From: Actinomadura sp. NBRC 104425
GTDB lineage: Bacteria > Actinomycetota > Actinomycetes > Streptosporangiales > Streptosporangiaceae
Assembly: GCF_030269545.1 (NCBI RefSeq)
Contig: NZ_BSTN01000018.1
Location: 1 to 64,000, forward strand
Direction of reading: 5' to 3'
DNA length: 64,000 nt
The position numbers and the translations under genes are program-made. A model generated the notes under the pieces. That model was not told where the DNA came from. It did not search any database and was given only the letters and a program-made list of their open reading frames with translations. Below are positions 30,670-38,874 of this stretch, piece after piece (within the stretch, counting starts at the first letter, position 1; each line of letters begins with the position of its first letter).

Positions 30670-31461
30670 TTGTCCCGACGTGTCCGTTCGGCACTGGTCG
30701 TGCTGCTGGCGCTCGGACTGGCCGGGGCGGCCGCGGTCTACCTGCGCTCCGGTTCGACGTCCGCCCGCAACACCGCACCGCGCCCCCGGCCGCCGGTGGT
30801 GTACGTGATGGGCGACAGCTTCACCACCGGGATCCGCGGGCTCACCAAGGAGCAGGCGTACGCGGGGCAGGCGGCGCGGATGCTGGGCTGGCAGGTGGTG
30901 ATCGGCGGACGGGTCGGCTCCGGCTTCGCCGAGCCCGGCCCCGCCAAGCAGCGCTTCGACACCCTGTTCACCAGGCAGTTCGCCTGGCGGCCCGCCCCCG
31001 ACATGATGCTGGTCTCCGGCGGGCACAACGACGTGCTCACCCCCATGAGGCAGGTGCGCCGCCGCACCGTGGCGCTGATCCGCCGGATCAGGGCGCACTG
31101 GCCCGGCACCCACCTGGTGATCATGGGGCCGACGTGGGGGCGGGACGTGGGGGCCAAGGCCATCCGCGTGCGCAATACCATCCGCGCCGCCGCGGTGTCC
31201 GAACGCGTGCCGTTCATCGACCCGATCGGGCAGCGCTGGTTCACCGGCAACCGCAAGAAGGGCACCGGCAACGCGGTGCGCTACATCCGGGCCGACAACA
31301 TCCACCCCAACCCGGCGGGCAACCGGCACATGGCCGCGTGCCTCGTCGCCAACCTGCGGACGCTCGGCCTGGCCCGTCCCGTCCGGGGCCGCCCCGCGAG
31401 CCCGTCGCCGGCCGCCACCCCGTCACCGGTCACCGCCCCGACCGCCGCGGCCACGCCCTGA
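30670..31461 (+). CDS. Secreted or membrane-anchored SGNH/GDSL-type hydrolase
   Basis: The protein is about 263 residues from the TTG at 30670, which follows GAGGAAGG and leads directly into a membrane anchor (SALVVLLALGLAGAAAVYL). The SGNH blocks are visible: GDS in VYVMGDSFTTGI, the Asn block in VSGGHNDVL and the Asp/His pair in ADNIHPNPAGNRHMA. The ending is a Pro/Ala/Thr-rich tail. It is likely an extracytoplasmic esterase acting on acylated polymers or lipids; the substrate is unknown. An in-frame ATG at 30469 would add a basic stretch that looks non-coding. Confidence 0.82.
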   Translation: MSRRVRSALVVLLALGLAGAAAVYLRSGSTSARNTAPRPRPPVVYVMGDSFTTGIRGLTKEQAYAGQAARMLGWQVVIGGRVGSGFAEPGPAKQRFDTLFTRQFAWRPAPDMMLVSGGHNDVLTPMRQVRRRTVALIRRIRAHWPGTHLVIMGPTWGRDVGAKAIRVRNTIRAAAVSERVPFIDPIGQRWFTGNRKKGTGNAVRYIRADNIHPNPAGNRHMAACLVANLRTLGLARPVRGRPASPSPAATPSPVTAPTAAATP

Positions 31462-31477
31462 GCCGCGCCTCGGGCGG

Positions 31478-32335
31478 TCACTCCCAGGTCGCGGTCTGCG
31501 GATCGACGCCGTGCGCCGCGGCGTTCGCGAAGATCACGTCGCGCAGCCAGACGGCCAGGCCCGGCGCGAACGCGTCGAAGAAGTCGGCGAATCCGGGTTC
31601 GCAGACGTAGCCGCGCGCGATGCAGGCGTGCATCGCGTGCGTGCAGTCGAAATACCTGGACATCAGCGCCCGATGCCGCTCGGCGAGGGTGTTCGCCTCG
31701 GCGGAGCCGGGCGCGACGCCGGCGCGGCAGGCGGCGGCGAGGTCGGCGTGCAGGGCGTCGGTCTCGGCCTTGACGTCCCTCCAGTCCTGCGGCGTCATCG
31801 CGGCGGCCCGCTCGGCGTACTGCGCCCACTGGGCGCTGTCGCCCCAGCGCGCCTCGGCCTCCTCGACCCAGGCGGGCCGCCAGTCGGCACCGAAGATCTC
31901 CACCTGCTCCTCGGGGGTCAGCCGCATCCCGCGGCCGGACGCCTCCAGCATGCGGTCGACCGCGTCGACCATCTTCTGCAGGCGGGTGATGCGCTCGACG
32001 AGCTGCGCCCGCTGCCGGCGCAGGTGGTCGCGCTCGTCGGCGTCCGGATCGTCGAGGATGCGGCCGATCTCGGCGAGCGGGAACCCCAGTTCCCGGTAGA
32101 CCAGGACCCGGTGCATCCGGGCGACGTCGTCGCCCGAGTACACCCGGTGCCCCGCCCAGGTGCGTCCGCTCGGGCGCACCAGGCCGATCGCGTCCCAGTG
32201 GTGCAGCGTCTTCACGCTGACCCCGACCAGCGCGGCCGCCCGGCCGACGGTGAGCCCGTCGGCGGACGGGGGCGCCCCTTCCCGTCGGCGGGCGTCTCGG
32301 TGGGCGTCACTCGTCACCAGCACAGTGTCGCTCAC
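31478..32335 (-). CDS. MerR-family regulator with TipAS-like ligand domain
   Basis: The 285-residue protein has the MerR winged helix LTVGRAAALVGVSVKTLHHWDAIGLVRPSGRTWAGHRVYSGDDVARM (about residues 28-74), a coiled linker and a C-terminal helical domain of the TipAS type (DWRDVKAETDALHADLAAA, HRALMSRYFDCTHAMHACIARGYV). TipAL proteins bind cyclic thiopeptides and other drugs. It lies 31 bases downstream of the DUF2268-like gene, in the same direction. The operon promoter has the 19-bp spacer and dyad of a TipA target, so autoregulation is likely. Confidence 0.9.
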   Translation of the reverse strand: MSDTVLVTSDAHRDARRREGAPPSADGLTVGRAAALVGVSVKTLHHWDAIGLVRPSGRTWAGHRVYSGDDVARMHRVLVYRELGFPLAEIGRILDDPDADERDHLRRQRAQLVERITRLQKMVDAVDRMLEASGRGMRLTPEEQVEIFGADWRPAWVEEAEARWGDSAQWAQYAERAAAMTPQDWRDVKAETDALHADLAAACRAGVAPGSAEANTLAERHRALMSRYFDCTHAMHACIARGYVCEPGFADFFDAFAPGLAVWLRDVIFANAAAHGVDPQTATWE

Positions 32336-32366
32336 CTCACCCGAGTGCGCGGGCCTCGCCGGGGGC

Positions 32367-33257
32367 TCACGCGGTGGTCGGGACGCCCGCGTTCACCAGG
32401 ACGTCGCGTGCGGGCAGCGCGACGCTCTGCGCGGCGGTCAGGCCGGAGGCCGCGATGTGGGCGTCGGCGATCCGCAGACCGGCCGCGTACCCGGCGAAGT
32501 CCGGCAGGCCGACGGGCTGCTGCCCCATGCGCCGGGCGGTGGCGTCGCCGTGCACGTACGCGGTGAGGTTCTGCATCCCGGCCACGTCGATGTCCGCCGT
32601 GACCTTCTGGTAGACCTCGTCCAGTTCCGCACCGGTCAGCCGCGTCGCCCACGGCCCCAAGGCCTGCTCGCCCGCCAGTTCCCGCACGAACGCCTCGGCC
32701 AGCCCCTCGGCCACGACCTGCTCGCCGACCGTGACCGCCGTGGGGTCCCAGGCGACGTTGGCGTAGCGCACGTTGTGGTGGAGTTCGTGCGCGGCGGCGT
32801 AGCCGATCTTCGCCAGGCTGGTCTCGGTGGGCCACATCGTCAGGTGGATCGCCCCCGGGAAGCCGCCCATGCCGAAGTAGCCGGCGCTGCGGACCGTCAG
32901 GTGGTCGTCATCGGGGTTGCCGAGCACCAGGACGACATGCACGGTGTCGGCGTGGTCGGCCTCGGGGGCGGCGTCGCCGAGCCGCTGCCACGCCGCGGCG
33001 AGGCATTCCTCGATGCGGCTCCACACGTCCGCGTCCCGCATCTGCTGCAGGGCGGTGAGGTAGCGCGGGTCGTCGCGGTCGATCCGGAAGCCGCTGCCCA
33101 TCTGCTGGTGCATCCGGACCATGTCCATGCCGGGCGGCATGGGCATCGCGTCCTCCAGCGGGCGGTAGATCTCGCGCAGGGCGTCGGGCCGCTCGTCCAC
33201 CGGGAGGCGCAGGAGGTCGGCCATGGCGGACGCGGTGTCGTGAACCACGATCTTCAT
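32367..33257 (-). CDS. DUF2268-like putative zinc protease
   Basis: The 296-residue protein has a HExxH motif in IGYAAAHELHHNVRYANV, followed by VGEQVVAEGLAEAFVRELAG, in which Glu may be the third ligand. This is the layout of DUF2268-type putative zinc-dependent proteases. There is no signal peptide, so it is probably cytoplasmic. ATG 33257 lies eight bases after the -10 box of a TipA/MerR-type promoter, so the message is probably leaderless. Co-transcription with the TipAL-like regulator suggests a drug-response role. Confidence 0.85.
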   Translation of the reverse strand: MKIVVHDTASAMADLLRLPVDERPDALREIYRPLEDAMPMPPGMDMVRMHQQMGSGFRIDRDDPRYLTALQQMRDADVWSRIEECLAAAWQRLGDAAPEADHADTVHVVLVLGNPDDDHLTVRSAGYFGMGGFPGAIHLTMWPTETSLAKIGYAAAHELHHNVRYANVAWDPTAVTVGEQVVAEGLAEAFVRELAGEQALGPWATRLTGAELDEVYQKVTADIDVAGMQNLTAYVHGDATARRMGQQPVGLPDFAGYAAGLRIADAHIAASGLTAAQSVALPARDVLVNAGVPTTA

Positions 33258-33265
33258 GCCCCGAG

Positions 33266-33296
33266 ACCGTAGGACCTCCTGTTACAGGAGGGGCAA
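33266..33296 (-). promoter_or_regulatory. MerR/TipA-type promoter with 19-bp spacer
   Basis: On the minus strand TTGCCC (33291-33296) and TACGGT (33266-33271) are separated by 19 bases. The spacer contains a perfect dyad, CCTCCTGT-A-ACAGGAGG (33275-33291). Over-long spacers twisted into action by a bound regulator are the hallmark of MerR-family targets. The start ATG (33257) is eight bases downstream. Confidence 0.8.
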
Positions 33297-33352
33297 GCCG
33301 CGCACGGCCGCCATAGGTGCGCCGGGGCGTTCAGCGGAGCGGGGGCGCGGGG

Positions 33353-33715
33353 TCACCAGGGGCCGTAGGGGCCCATGTTGGAGCGGCCGCCACCGCCGCC
33401 GCGCTTCTTGTAGGGCTGGACGGCGGGGCGGACGTCGGCGAGATAGACGGCGGCGGCGATGAAGGCCGCCACCGGCAGGATGCGGACGAGCAGCAGGATC
33501 GGGTCGGCGCCCTGCAGGGGCAGCACGGCATGGGCGAGGCCCAGGGCTGCGGCAATGCCGAGGATGATCGTCCACAGCTTCTTGCTCTGCTTGCCGGCCG
33601 CCACATAAGCGTCGTTGGGGACGGTCAGGGAGTCGACCAGCGCCCACGCCTCCATGGCGAACGCGATGACCAGGAGAGCCCAGAAGAACAGCTGCAGTAT
33701 TCCGAAAGCTTGCAC
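33353..33715 (-). CDS. DUF2516-family membrane protein
   Basis: The 120-residue protein has about three membrane helices (FGILQLFFWALLVIAFAMEAWALVDSL, LWTIILGIAAALGLA, LLLVRILPVAAFIAAAVYLADVRPAV) and a basic, Gly-rich tail (YKKRGGGGGRSNMG). The segment DVRPAV and the position behind an HTH/HbhA operon are typical of actinomycete DUF2516 proteins. Function is unknown. Confidence 0.87.
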   Translation of the reverse strand: MQAFGILQLFFWALLVIAFAMEAWALVDSLTVPNDAYVAAGKQSKKLWTIILGIAAALGLAHAVLPLQGADPILLLVRILPVAAFIAAAVYLADVRPAVQPYKKRGGGGGRSNMGPYGPW

Positions 33716-33795
33716 CGGTCAGCGCTCCTGCCTGTCTCGGCCGCGAGGTCCTCGGACCCACCTTATGGGCAACCCGCGCGTCACATACAAGACGA

Positions 33796-33831
33796 CGGGG
33801 CCCGGCCGGGATGTTCCCGGACCGGGCCCCG
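33796..33831 (-). terminator. Strong hairpin terminator after the HbhA-like gene
   Basis: CGGGGCCCGG (33796-33805) pairs with CCGGGCCCCG (33822-33831), and inside it CCGGG (33806-33810) pairs with CCCGG (33816-33820). It lies between the HbhA-like stop and the DUF2516 start, so it should end the XRE-HbhA transcript. Confidence 0.7.
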
Positions 33832-33875
33832 CGCGCCGGTGTTGCGGGCCTGGGGACGCCCAGGCGGCCGCAGGC

Positions 33876-34352
33876 TCAGACGCCGCCCTTCCGGCTGCTG
33901 GCGGCGGCGGCGCGGGACTGCGTGGTGCGCCGGGTGCCGCGGGCCCGGGTGGCGGGCTTGGCGTCGGCTTCGGTGATCTCGGCGACGGCGGCGGCCTCCC
34001 GGTGCACGACGCGCTTGCCCCGCTCGGCCAGCTCGTCGATGAACTCCACGGCGCGGCTGGCGCCGTGCGTCATGTACGCGACGGCGGCGTTGGGAAGGTC
34101 CGTGACCTCGATGCGCTCCTGCACGCGGCCGACGTTGTCGCGGACCTCGCCGCGGTAGCGCTCCACCGCCTCGCGGAACTGGCCCCGGTAGCGCTCCAAG
34201 AGCTCGCGCACGTCCTGCTGGTACTTGACGGCGGTCTCGCGGGCCTTGACGACCTGCTCGGGCATCTCGCGGATCTTCTCGACCGCCAGGTCGCCCGCGC
34301 CGGCGATGGTGTAGACGGCCTTATTGTCGCGGAGGGTGGTAGCCAATGTCAT
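33876..34352 (-). CDS. HbhA-like helical protein
   Basis: The 158-residue protein resembles heparin-binding hemagglutinin homologues. A long amphipathic coiled-coil (VRELLERYRGQFREAVERYRGEVRDNVGRVQERI, about residues 47-82) precedes an Ala/Lys/Arg-rich C-terminal tail. The opening NKAVYTIAGAGDLAVEKIRE is typical. In mycobacteria such proteins bind polyanions or membranes and affect cell shape and adhesion; in non-pathogens the role is less clear. It is translationally coupled (ATGA) to the HTH gene upstream. Confidence 0.85.
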   Translation of the reverse strand: MTLATTLRDNKAVYTIAGAGDLAVEKIREMPEQVVKARETAVKYQQDVRELLERYRGQFREAVERYRGEVRDNVGRVQERIEVTDLPNAAVAYMTHGASRAVEFIDELAERGKRVVHREAAAVAEITEADAKPATRARGTRRTTQSRAAAASSRKGGV

Positions 34353-34744
34353 TCCACCTCGTCCTTCCCTGTGTCCCTGTGACGCTCGGATGTGGCGGCG
34401 GCAGCCTCGTTCTCCTTGCGGAACGACTCGTAGACGTCCAGCAGCACCTGCTTCTGCCGTTCGGTGAGGAGGAGGTCGGCCCGGATCGCGGTCTGCACGT
34501 CGGTGTCGGCGTCGCGGTGCTCCAGGATGCCCGCCTGCACGTACAGGGCCTCGGCCGAGATCCGCAGCCCCTTGGCGATCTGCTGGAGGATCTCGGCGCT
34601 GGGCTTGCGCAGCCCGCGTTCGATCTGGCTCAGGTACGGGTTGGAGATGCCCGACACATCGGCGAGCTGGCGCAGCGAGATCTTCGCTCGGGTGCGCTGC
34701 TCGCGGATGTACTCGCCGATCGAGCCGACCTTCGGACTTGCCAT
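34349..34744 (-). CDS. XRE-family HTH regulator of the HbhA operon
   Basis: The 131-residue protein has an HTH at about residues 10-65 (IGEYIREQRTRAKISLRQLADVSGISNPYLSQIERGLRKPSAEIL) and a helical C-terminus. ATG 34744 follows GGTGGAA. A perfect 20-bp palindrome lies 20-39 bases upstream, so it is probably autorepressing. The pairing of this regulator with an HbhA-like gene is common in actinomycetes. Confidence 0.92.
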   Translation of the reverse strand: MASPKVGSIGEYIREQRTRAKISLRQLADVSGISNPYLSQIERGLRKPSAEILQQIAKGLRISAEALYVQAGILEHRDADTDVQTAIRADLLLTERQKQVLLDVYESFRKENEAAAATSERHRDTGKDEVE

Positions 34745-34763
34745 GGTTCCACCCTGCGTCAGA

Positions 34764-34783
34764 GTGCTTGCAATTGCAAGCAC
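34764..34783. promoter_or_regulatory. 20-bp perfect palindrome, probable XRE operator
   Basis: GTGCTTGCAATTGCAAGCAC is fully symmetric and lies just upstream of the xre start. Its AT-rich centre stands out in this high-GC sequence. Confidence 0.8.
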
Positions 34784-34850
34784 GGTAGCTAGCACTGATC
34801 CGTGAGAACCCTCACAGCGGGTTCGGCGGTGAGATTCGACGGGAAGGGGT

Positions 34851-35813
34851 TCACTCGACCGCGCTGGACGGCGCGGTCCAGGTGTTGCACACGGCCAGGC
34901 CGTCGCCGCGGAAGCCGATCGCGACCCAGCCCGCGTAGTTGCGGGACGAGCCGTGGTCGCGCTGGTCGGGGGGCAGCCGCTCGTCGCCCCGGCCCCGCAC
35001 GTCCTCCATCATCGCCAGGTACTGGCGGCGCGTGAGGCCCATCGCGCGGCGCTCGGCGCCGAGGAACGCGCCCGCCAGGCACTGCGCCTGCAGCTCGATG
35101 CGGCGGCTGGTCTCCATGCGGGCGGTGGCGGTGGACGCGGTCTCCATCTGCTGGTGCCCGTACCGCAGGATCCCGGCGCGCTCCTGGACGTGGTGGCCGT
35201 ACTCGTGCGCGACCACCCGGGCGAACACCGCGAAGTTCGACAGCGGCTCGCCGCCGGAGGTCTCCACGACGTGCCGCAGCCCCACGTACATCGTGTTGTT
35301 GGCGGGGCAGTAGAACGCCGAGGCGCCGGGGTTGGGGTAGGTGCCGCACGGGCTGCGGCCGGACGTCTCCCAGAACACCCGCTTGGGCGGGCTGAACGCC
35401 ATGTGGGCCTTGCCGAACTGGGTCCGCCAGGAGGCGTCGAGGCAGTCGCTGAGCGCGTTCATGAAGCGGCGCATCGACTCGGGGGCCTGGTCGATCGCCG
35501 GGAGGCGGCAGGCGACGGGGGTGAGCGCGCCGGTGGCGTACAGGCGGTTGTCGGTGGCGTCGGCGCGGGAGGCGGCAGGCTGCCGTCCCAGGCCGGGGCC
35601 GAGCGTGCCGCCGTCGCCGTCCCAGAACAGCCAGAACCCCACGACGGCCAGCACCACGAACGCGGCCAGCAGGCCGACGAGCCCGGCCACGGTGCCCCCT
35701 GTGGTGCGGCGCGGCCCGCGCCGGGGCGGGGTGTAGCGGTACTCCCCGGGTCGCCGGGCGGGCGGGCGAGGCGGTGCCGGCGCCGATGCCGGCGGGGGGT
35801 ACTGGCCTGGCAT
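34851..35813 (-). CDS. YpfJ-like neutral zinc metallopeptidase, membrane anchored
   Basis: The 320-residue protein has a Pro-rich cytoplasmic N-terminus, one membrane helix (GLVGLLAAFVVLAVVGFWLF, about residues 45-64) and an extracytoplasmic PF04228-type domain with CPANNTMYVGL and the zinc site FARVVAHEYGHHVQERAGIL. Further conserved stretches are ELQAQCLAGAFLG and DHGSSRNYAGWVAIGF. Substrate and physiological role are not known for the family. Confidence 0.92.
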   Translation of the reverse strand: MPGQYPPPASAPAPPRPPARRPGEYRYTPPRRGPRRTTGGTVAGLVGLLAAFVVLAVVGFWLFWDGDGGTLGPGLGRQPAASRADATDNRLYATGALTPVACRLPAIDQAPESMRRFMNALSDCLDASWRTQFGKAHMAFSPPKRVFWETSGRSPCGTYPNPGASAFYCPANNTMYVGLRHVVETSGGEPLSNFAVFARVVAHEYGHHVQERAGILRYGHQQMETASTATARMETSRRIELQAQCLAGAFLGAERRAMGLTRRQYLAMMEDVRGRGDERLPPDQRDHGSSRNYAGWVAIGFRGDGLAVCNTWTAPSSAVE

Positions 35814-35921
35814 AGGGAAGAATCATCCCACACCGCCGAAATTCCACGTGCAGGTCACGGATTTGGACGGGGCGGGCGTGCCCCGTGGCAGGGGGGCGCC
35901 GGGCGGCTACGATTTGCGCCC

Positions 35922-37718
35922 ATGTCGGGTCGTTCGCGGCCAGTGGTCGCCTCCCTCACGCTCGCCGCACTCGTCGCCCTGCTCGTGTCGGGGCGTCCCG
36001 CCCAAGCGGCCGCCGCACCGTCCGCTCATGCAGGCACCGCGCCCGTCGCCGCCGCAGCGGCGGAGAAGGTGGTGCGGGACCAGGTGGCGCTGCAGGTCGG
36101 CGAAGGCGGCACGCTGCACGCCCGCGAGACGATCGTCTACGAGTTCGCCGGGCAGCGCGGCTTCACCCGCTCGTTCGTGACCCGCGAGCACGAGAGCGTC
36201 ACCCGCGACCGGGTGTACCGGCTGGAGAACGTGCGGGCGTCCAGCCCCGACGGCGGGCCCACCCAGGTGTCGGTGTCCACGTCCGACACGCACACGAACG
36301 TGCGGGTGAGCGGCGCGGGGGCGCTGACCGGGCGGCGCACCGTGGTCCTGGAATATGACGTGCGCGGCGCCATCGCCCCGATGGGCGACACCGAGGAGCT
36401 GCGCTGGCCCGCGGCCGGCGGCTGGCGGGTGCCGTTGGCCGAGGCGCGCGCCACCGTCGACGGCGGCGCGATGATCCGCAACATCAACTGCTTCGCCGGG
36501 CCGCCCGGCACCGCGATCGGCTGCACGCAGTTCTACACCAACCACACGCACACCCAGGGCGTGTTCAGCCAGCAGGAGATGCCGGCGGGCGAGTACCTGA
36601 CCGTCGTGGTCGGATACCCGCCGGGCGCCACCGGGGGCCAGGCGATCCACGAGCGGCGGCACACCGTGGCCACCGCCTTCTCGATCAACGCGGTGACCGC
36701 GTCGGCGCTGCTGGGGCTGCTGGTGCTGCTGCTCGGCGGCATCGTCCTGCTGTACCTGCTGCGCGGGCGGGACGCGCGGGTCGTCGGCCGCCGGGCCGCC
36801 GAGGGCGACCACGCGCCGGTGGCGGGCGCCCGGTTCGAGCCGCCGGACGGGGTGCGCCCCGGCCAGATCGGCACGCTGATCGACGAGCAGGCCGACGTGA
36901 TCGACGTGACCGCGACGATCGTCGACCTGGCGGTGCGCGGCCACCTGCTGATCGAGGAGCAGGACCGGGAGGCCACCGGCCGCCTGGACTGGACGCTGCG
37001 CCGCCTGCCCGCCCCGCCCGATGACCTGCTGCGCTACGAGCGGATCCTGCTGGAGGCCCTGTTCACCGGCGCCGACGGCGCCCCGCGCGACAGCGTCCGG
37101 CTGTCGGAACTGGACGGCACGTTCGCCCGCTCCCTGGCGCGGGTGCGCAGCGCGATGTACGACGACGTGGTGGAGCAGGGCTGGTTCGCGCGCCGTCCCG
37201 ACGCGGTGCGCTCGCGCTGGACGATCGCGGGCATGGTGCTCACCGTGCTCGGCGTCGCGGGCACCGTGGCGCTGGCGCTGTTCACCGACATGGCGCTGGC
37301 CGGGCTCGCGGTGATCATCGCGGGGGCGGCGCTGGCATACGGCGGCCAGTACATGCCCGCCAAGACCGCGCGCGGCTCGACGGTGCTGGCGCACACGATC
37401 GGGTTCCGGGCCTTCCTGGAGCGCGGGGAGCTGCCGGCGGAGGCCGGGGCCGAGCTCGGATCGCGGGAGCGCATCGCGCTGTTCTCCCGGTTCCTGCCGT
37501 ACGCGGTGGTGTTCGGCGTGGTCGGTCCGTGGGCCAAGACGGTGGAGGACGCGGGCGAGCGCGCCGAAGGCGCCGACAACCTCGCCTGGTACGAGGGCCC
37601 CGCCGAGTGGGACCTGTCCCGGTTCGCCGAGTCGATGCGGGTGTTCACGCTGACGACGTCGGGGGCGATCTCGCAGTCGCGGGGCCTGCGCGGAGTGCTC
37701 GCCAATCCGGAGGGCTGA
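35922..37718 (+). CDS. DUF2207-family membrane protein
   Basis: The 598-residue protein has a signal peptide (LTLAALVALLVSGRPAQAAAA). An extracytoplasmic beta-rich domain (about residues 50-240) contains EYDVRGAI and NINCFAG. A membrane helix follows (ALLGLLVLLLGGIVLLYLL, about 265-283), then a winged-helix-like cytoplasmic domain (ATIVDLAVRGHLLIEEQD), a helical hairpin and the C-terminal domain with FLPYAVVFGVVGPWAK. This order is typical of DUF2207. ATG 35922 starts directly at the signal peptide. Function is unknown. Confidence 0.9.
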   Translation: MSGRSRPVVASLTLAALVALLVSGRPAQAAAAPSAHAGTAPVAAAAAEKVVRDQVALQVGEGGTLHARETIVYEFAGQRGFTRSFVTREHESVTRDRVYRLENVRASSPDGGPTQVSVSTSDTHTNVRVSGAGALTGRRTVVLEYDVRGAIAPMGDTEELRWPAAGGWRVPLAEARATVDGGAMIRNINCFAGPPGTAIGCTQFYTNHTHTQGVFSQQEMPAGEYLTVVVGYPPGATGGQAIHERRHTVATAFSINAVTASALLGLLVLLLGGIVLLYLLRGRDARVVGRRAAEGDHAPVAGARFEPPDGVRPGQIGTLIDEQADVIDVTATIVDLAVRGHLLIEEQDREATGRLDWTLRRLPAPPDDLLRYERILLEALFTGADGAPRDSVRLSELDGTFARSLARVRSAMYDDVVEQGWFARRPDAVRSRWTIAGMVLTVLGVAGTVALALFTDMALAGLAVIIAGAALAYGGQYMPAKTARGSTVLAHTIGFRAFLERGELPAEAGAELGSRERIALFSRFLPYAVVFGVVGPWAKTVEDAGERAEGADNLAWYEGPAEWDLSRFAESMRVFTLTTSGAISQSRGLRGVLANPEG

Positions 37719-37796
37719 TCCGCCGGACCGCCGAGGAACATTCGGGCATCGCGGTTGGAATCCCCCCGCCGGGTAGGGGCCGGGCGAGGAGGTGCG

Positions 37797-38033
37797 ATGG
37801 TCGTGGCTGCGACTTTTCCCCTCGGCGACAACTACTGGCAGATCCTGGGCCCGATCGTGATCGCGCTGGCGCTCGTCGCCTGGTTGCTGCTGCTGTGGTA
37901 CGGGCAGCACAAGCGGGTGCGCATCGAGCGAATGCACGGCCGGTCCGCGCACCGCGGCGCCGTGACGGGCGGCATCATCGAGGGCAGCCCGGCGCAGCGG
38001 ACGCGCCGCGACGAGGCCGAACGCAAGAGCTGA
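37797..38033 (+). CDS. Small single-pass membrane protein
   Basis: The 78-residue protein has one membrane helix (LGPIVIALALVAWLLLLWYGQ) and a basic cytoplasmic tail with RIERMHGRSAHRGAVTGGIIEGSPAQ. AGGAGG with good spacing fixes ATG 37797. I do not recognise a family. Its place next to the FadR-type regulator may be incidental because a separate operator precedes that gene. Confidence 0.75.
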   Translation: MVVAATFPLGDNYWQILGPIVIALALVAWLLLLWYGQHKRVRIERMHGRSAHRGAVTGGIIEGSPAQRTRRDEAERKS

Positions 38034-38088
38034 TCCCGGTGCACGGCGTGCGGCGGTAGGGGCCGGACGCGGCGGGGTGCGCGCCGAT

Positions 38089-38111
38089 CGTAAGATGTCA
38101 GACATCTTACG
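38089..38111. promoter_or_regulatory. Perfect 11-1-11 palindrome, probable FadR-type operator
   Basis: CGTAAGATGTC (38089-38099) and its exact complement GACATCTTACG (38101-38111) flank a single A. The dyad lies just before the AGGAG site of the GntR gene, so binding would block transcription of the regulator-transporter pair. It is strikingly AT-rich for this region. Confidence 0.8.
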
Positions 38112-38124
38112 AGAGGAGCATGTG

Positions 38125-38874
38125 GTGACGTTGAGTCCCGTCCCGCGCGGATCCACCGTGGAGGCCGTGCTCGACCAGCTCCAGGCCGAGGTCAGCGGCG
38201 GCGCCTGGCGGGTGGGCGAGCGCATCCCCGGCGAAATGGACCTGGCGGCCCGGCTGGGCGTCAGCCGCCCGGCGGTGCGCGAGGCCATCCGGGCGCTCGC
38301 GCACGTCGGGGTGCTGGAGGTGCGCCGCGGCGACGGCACGTACGTGCGCAGCGCCGCCGACCCGCGGCCGCTGCTGCGCCGCGTCCAGGGGGCGACGCTG
38401 CGCGATGTGTTCGAGGTGCAGCTCGCCTACGACGTGCAGGCGGCCCGGCTGGCCGCGCACCGCCGCACCCCCGCCGACCTGGCCCGGCTGGAGGAGCTGC
38501 TGGCGGCCCGGGACGCGGCCGAGGACGCCGACGAGTTCGGCGCCGCCGACTCCCGCTTCCACCTGGGCGTCGCCGAGGCCACCGGCAACCCGGTGCTGGT
38601 CGAGGCGTGCCGGTACTTCCTCGGGCGGCTGCACGAGTCGCTGAGCGCGGTCCGCCTGGACCACCGCATCCCCGAGGCCGGCCCCGAGCGGCACCGCGCC
38701 GTCCTGGACGCCATCGCCGCCGGCGACGCCGACGCCGCCGCCCGGGCCGCCGCCGCGGTGATCGAACCGACCCTGGCCGTGGTGTCCGCCCTGCTGGAGT
38801 CCGAATCCGCCGCACAGCCCGGGGACCGCTCGGACGGGGCGGGCGCCGGAGACGGCGGGGAGGGCCGGGCGTGA
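38125..38874 (+). CDS. GntR-family regulator, FadR type
   Basis: The 249-residue protein has the winged helix VEAVLDQLQAEVSGGAWRVGERIPGEMDLAARLGVSRPAVREAIRALAHVGVLEVRRGDGTYV and a helical FadR-type domain with a metal/ligand site (DSRFHLGVAEATGNPVL, HRAVLDAIAAGD). GTG 38125 is chosen because AGGAG lies six bases upstream; an ATG at 38120 is out of frame. The stop overlaps the transporter start (GTGA). It probably senses a substrate of the coupled transporter. Confidence 0.92.
   Translation: MTLSPVPRGSTVEAVLDQLQAEVSGGAWRVGERIPGEMDLAARLGVSRPAVREAIRALAHVGVLEVRRGDGTYVRSAADPRPLLRRVQGATLRDVFEVQLAYDVQAARLAAHRRTPADLARLEELLAARDAAEDADEFGAADSRFHLGVAEATGNPVLVEACRYFLGRLHESLSAVRLDHRIPEAGPERHRAVLDAIAAGDADAAARAAAAVIEPTLAVVSALLESESAAQPGDRSDGAGAGDGGEGRA

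Noticed and set aside
34953-35921. N-terminal extension of the DUF2207 gene
   Set aside because: It is antisense to the YpfJ-like protease. The signal peptide begins at ATG 35922, which fixes the start.
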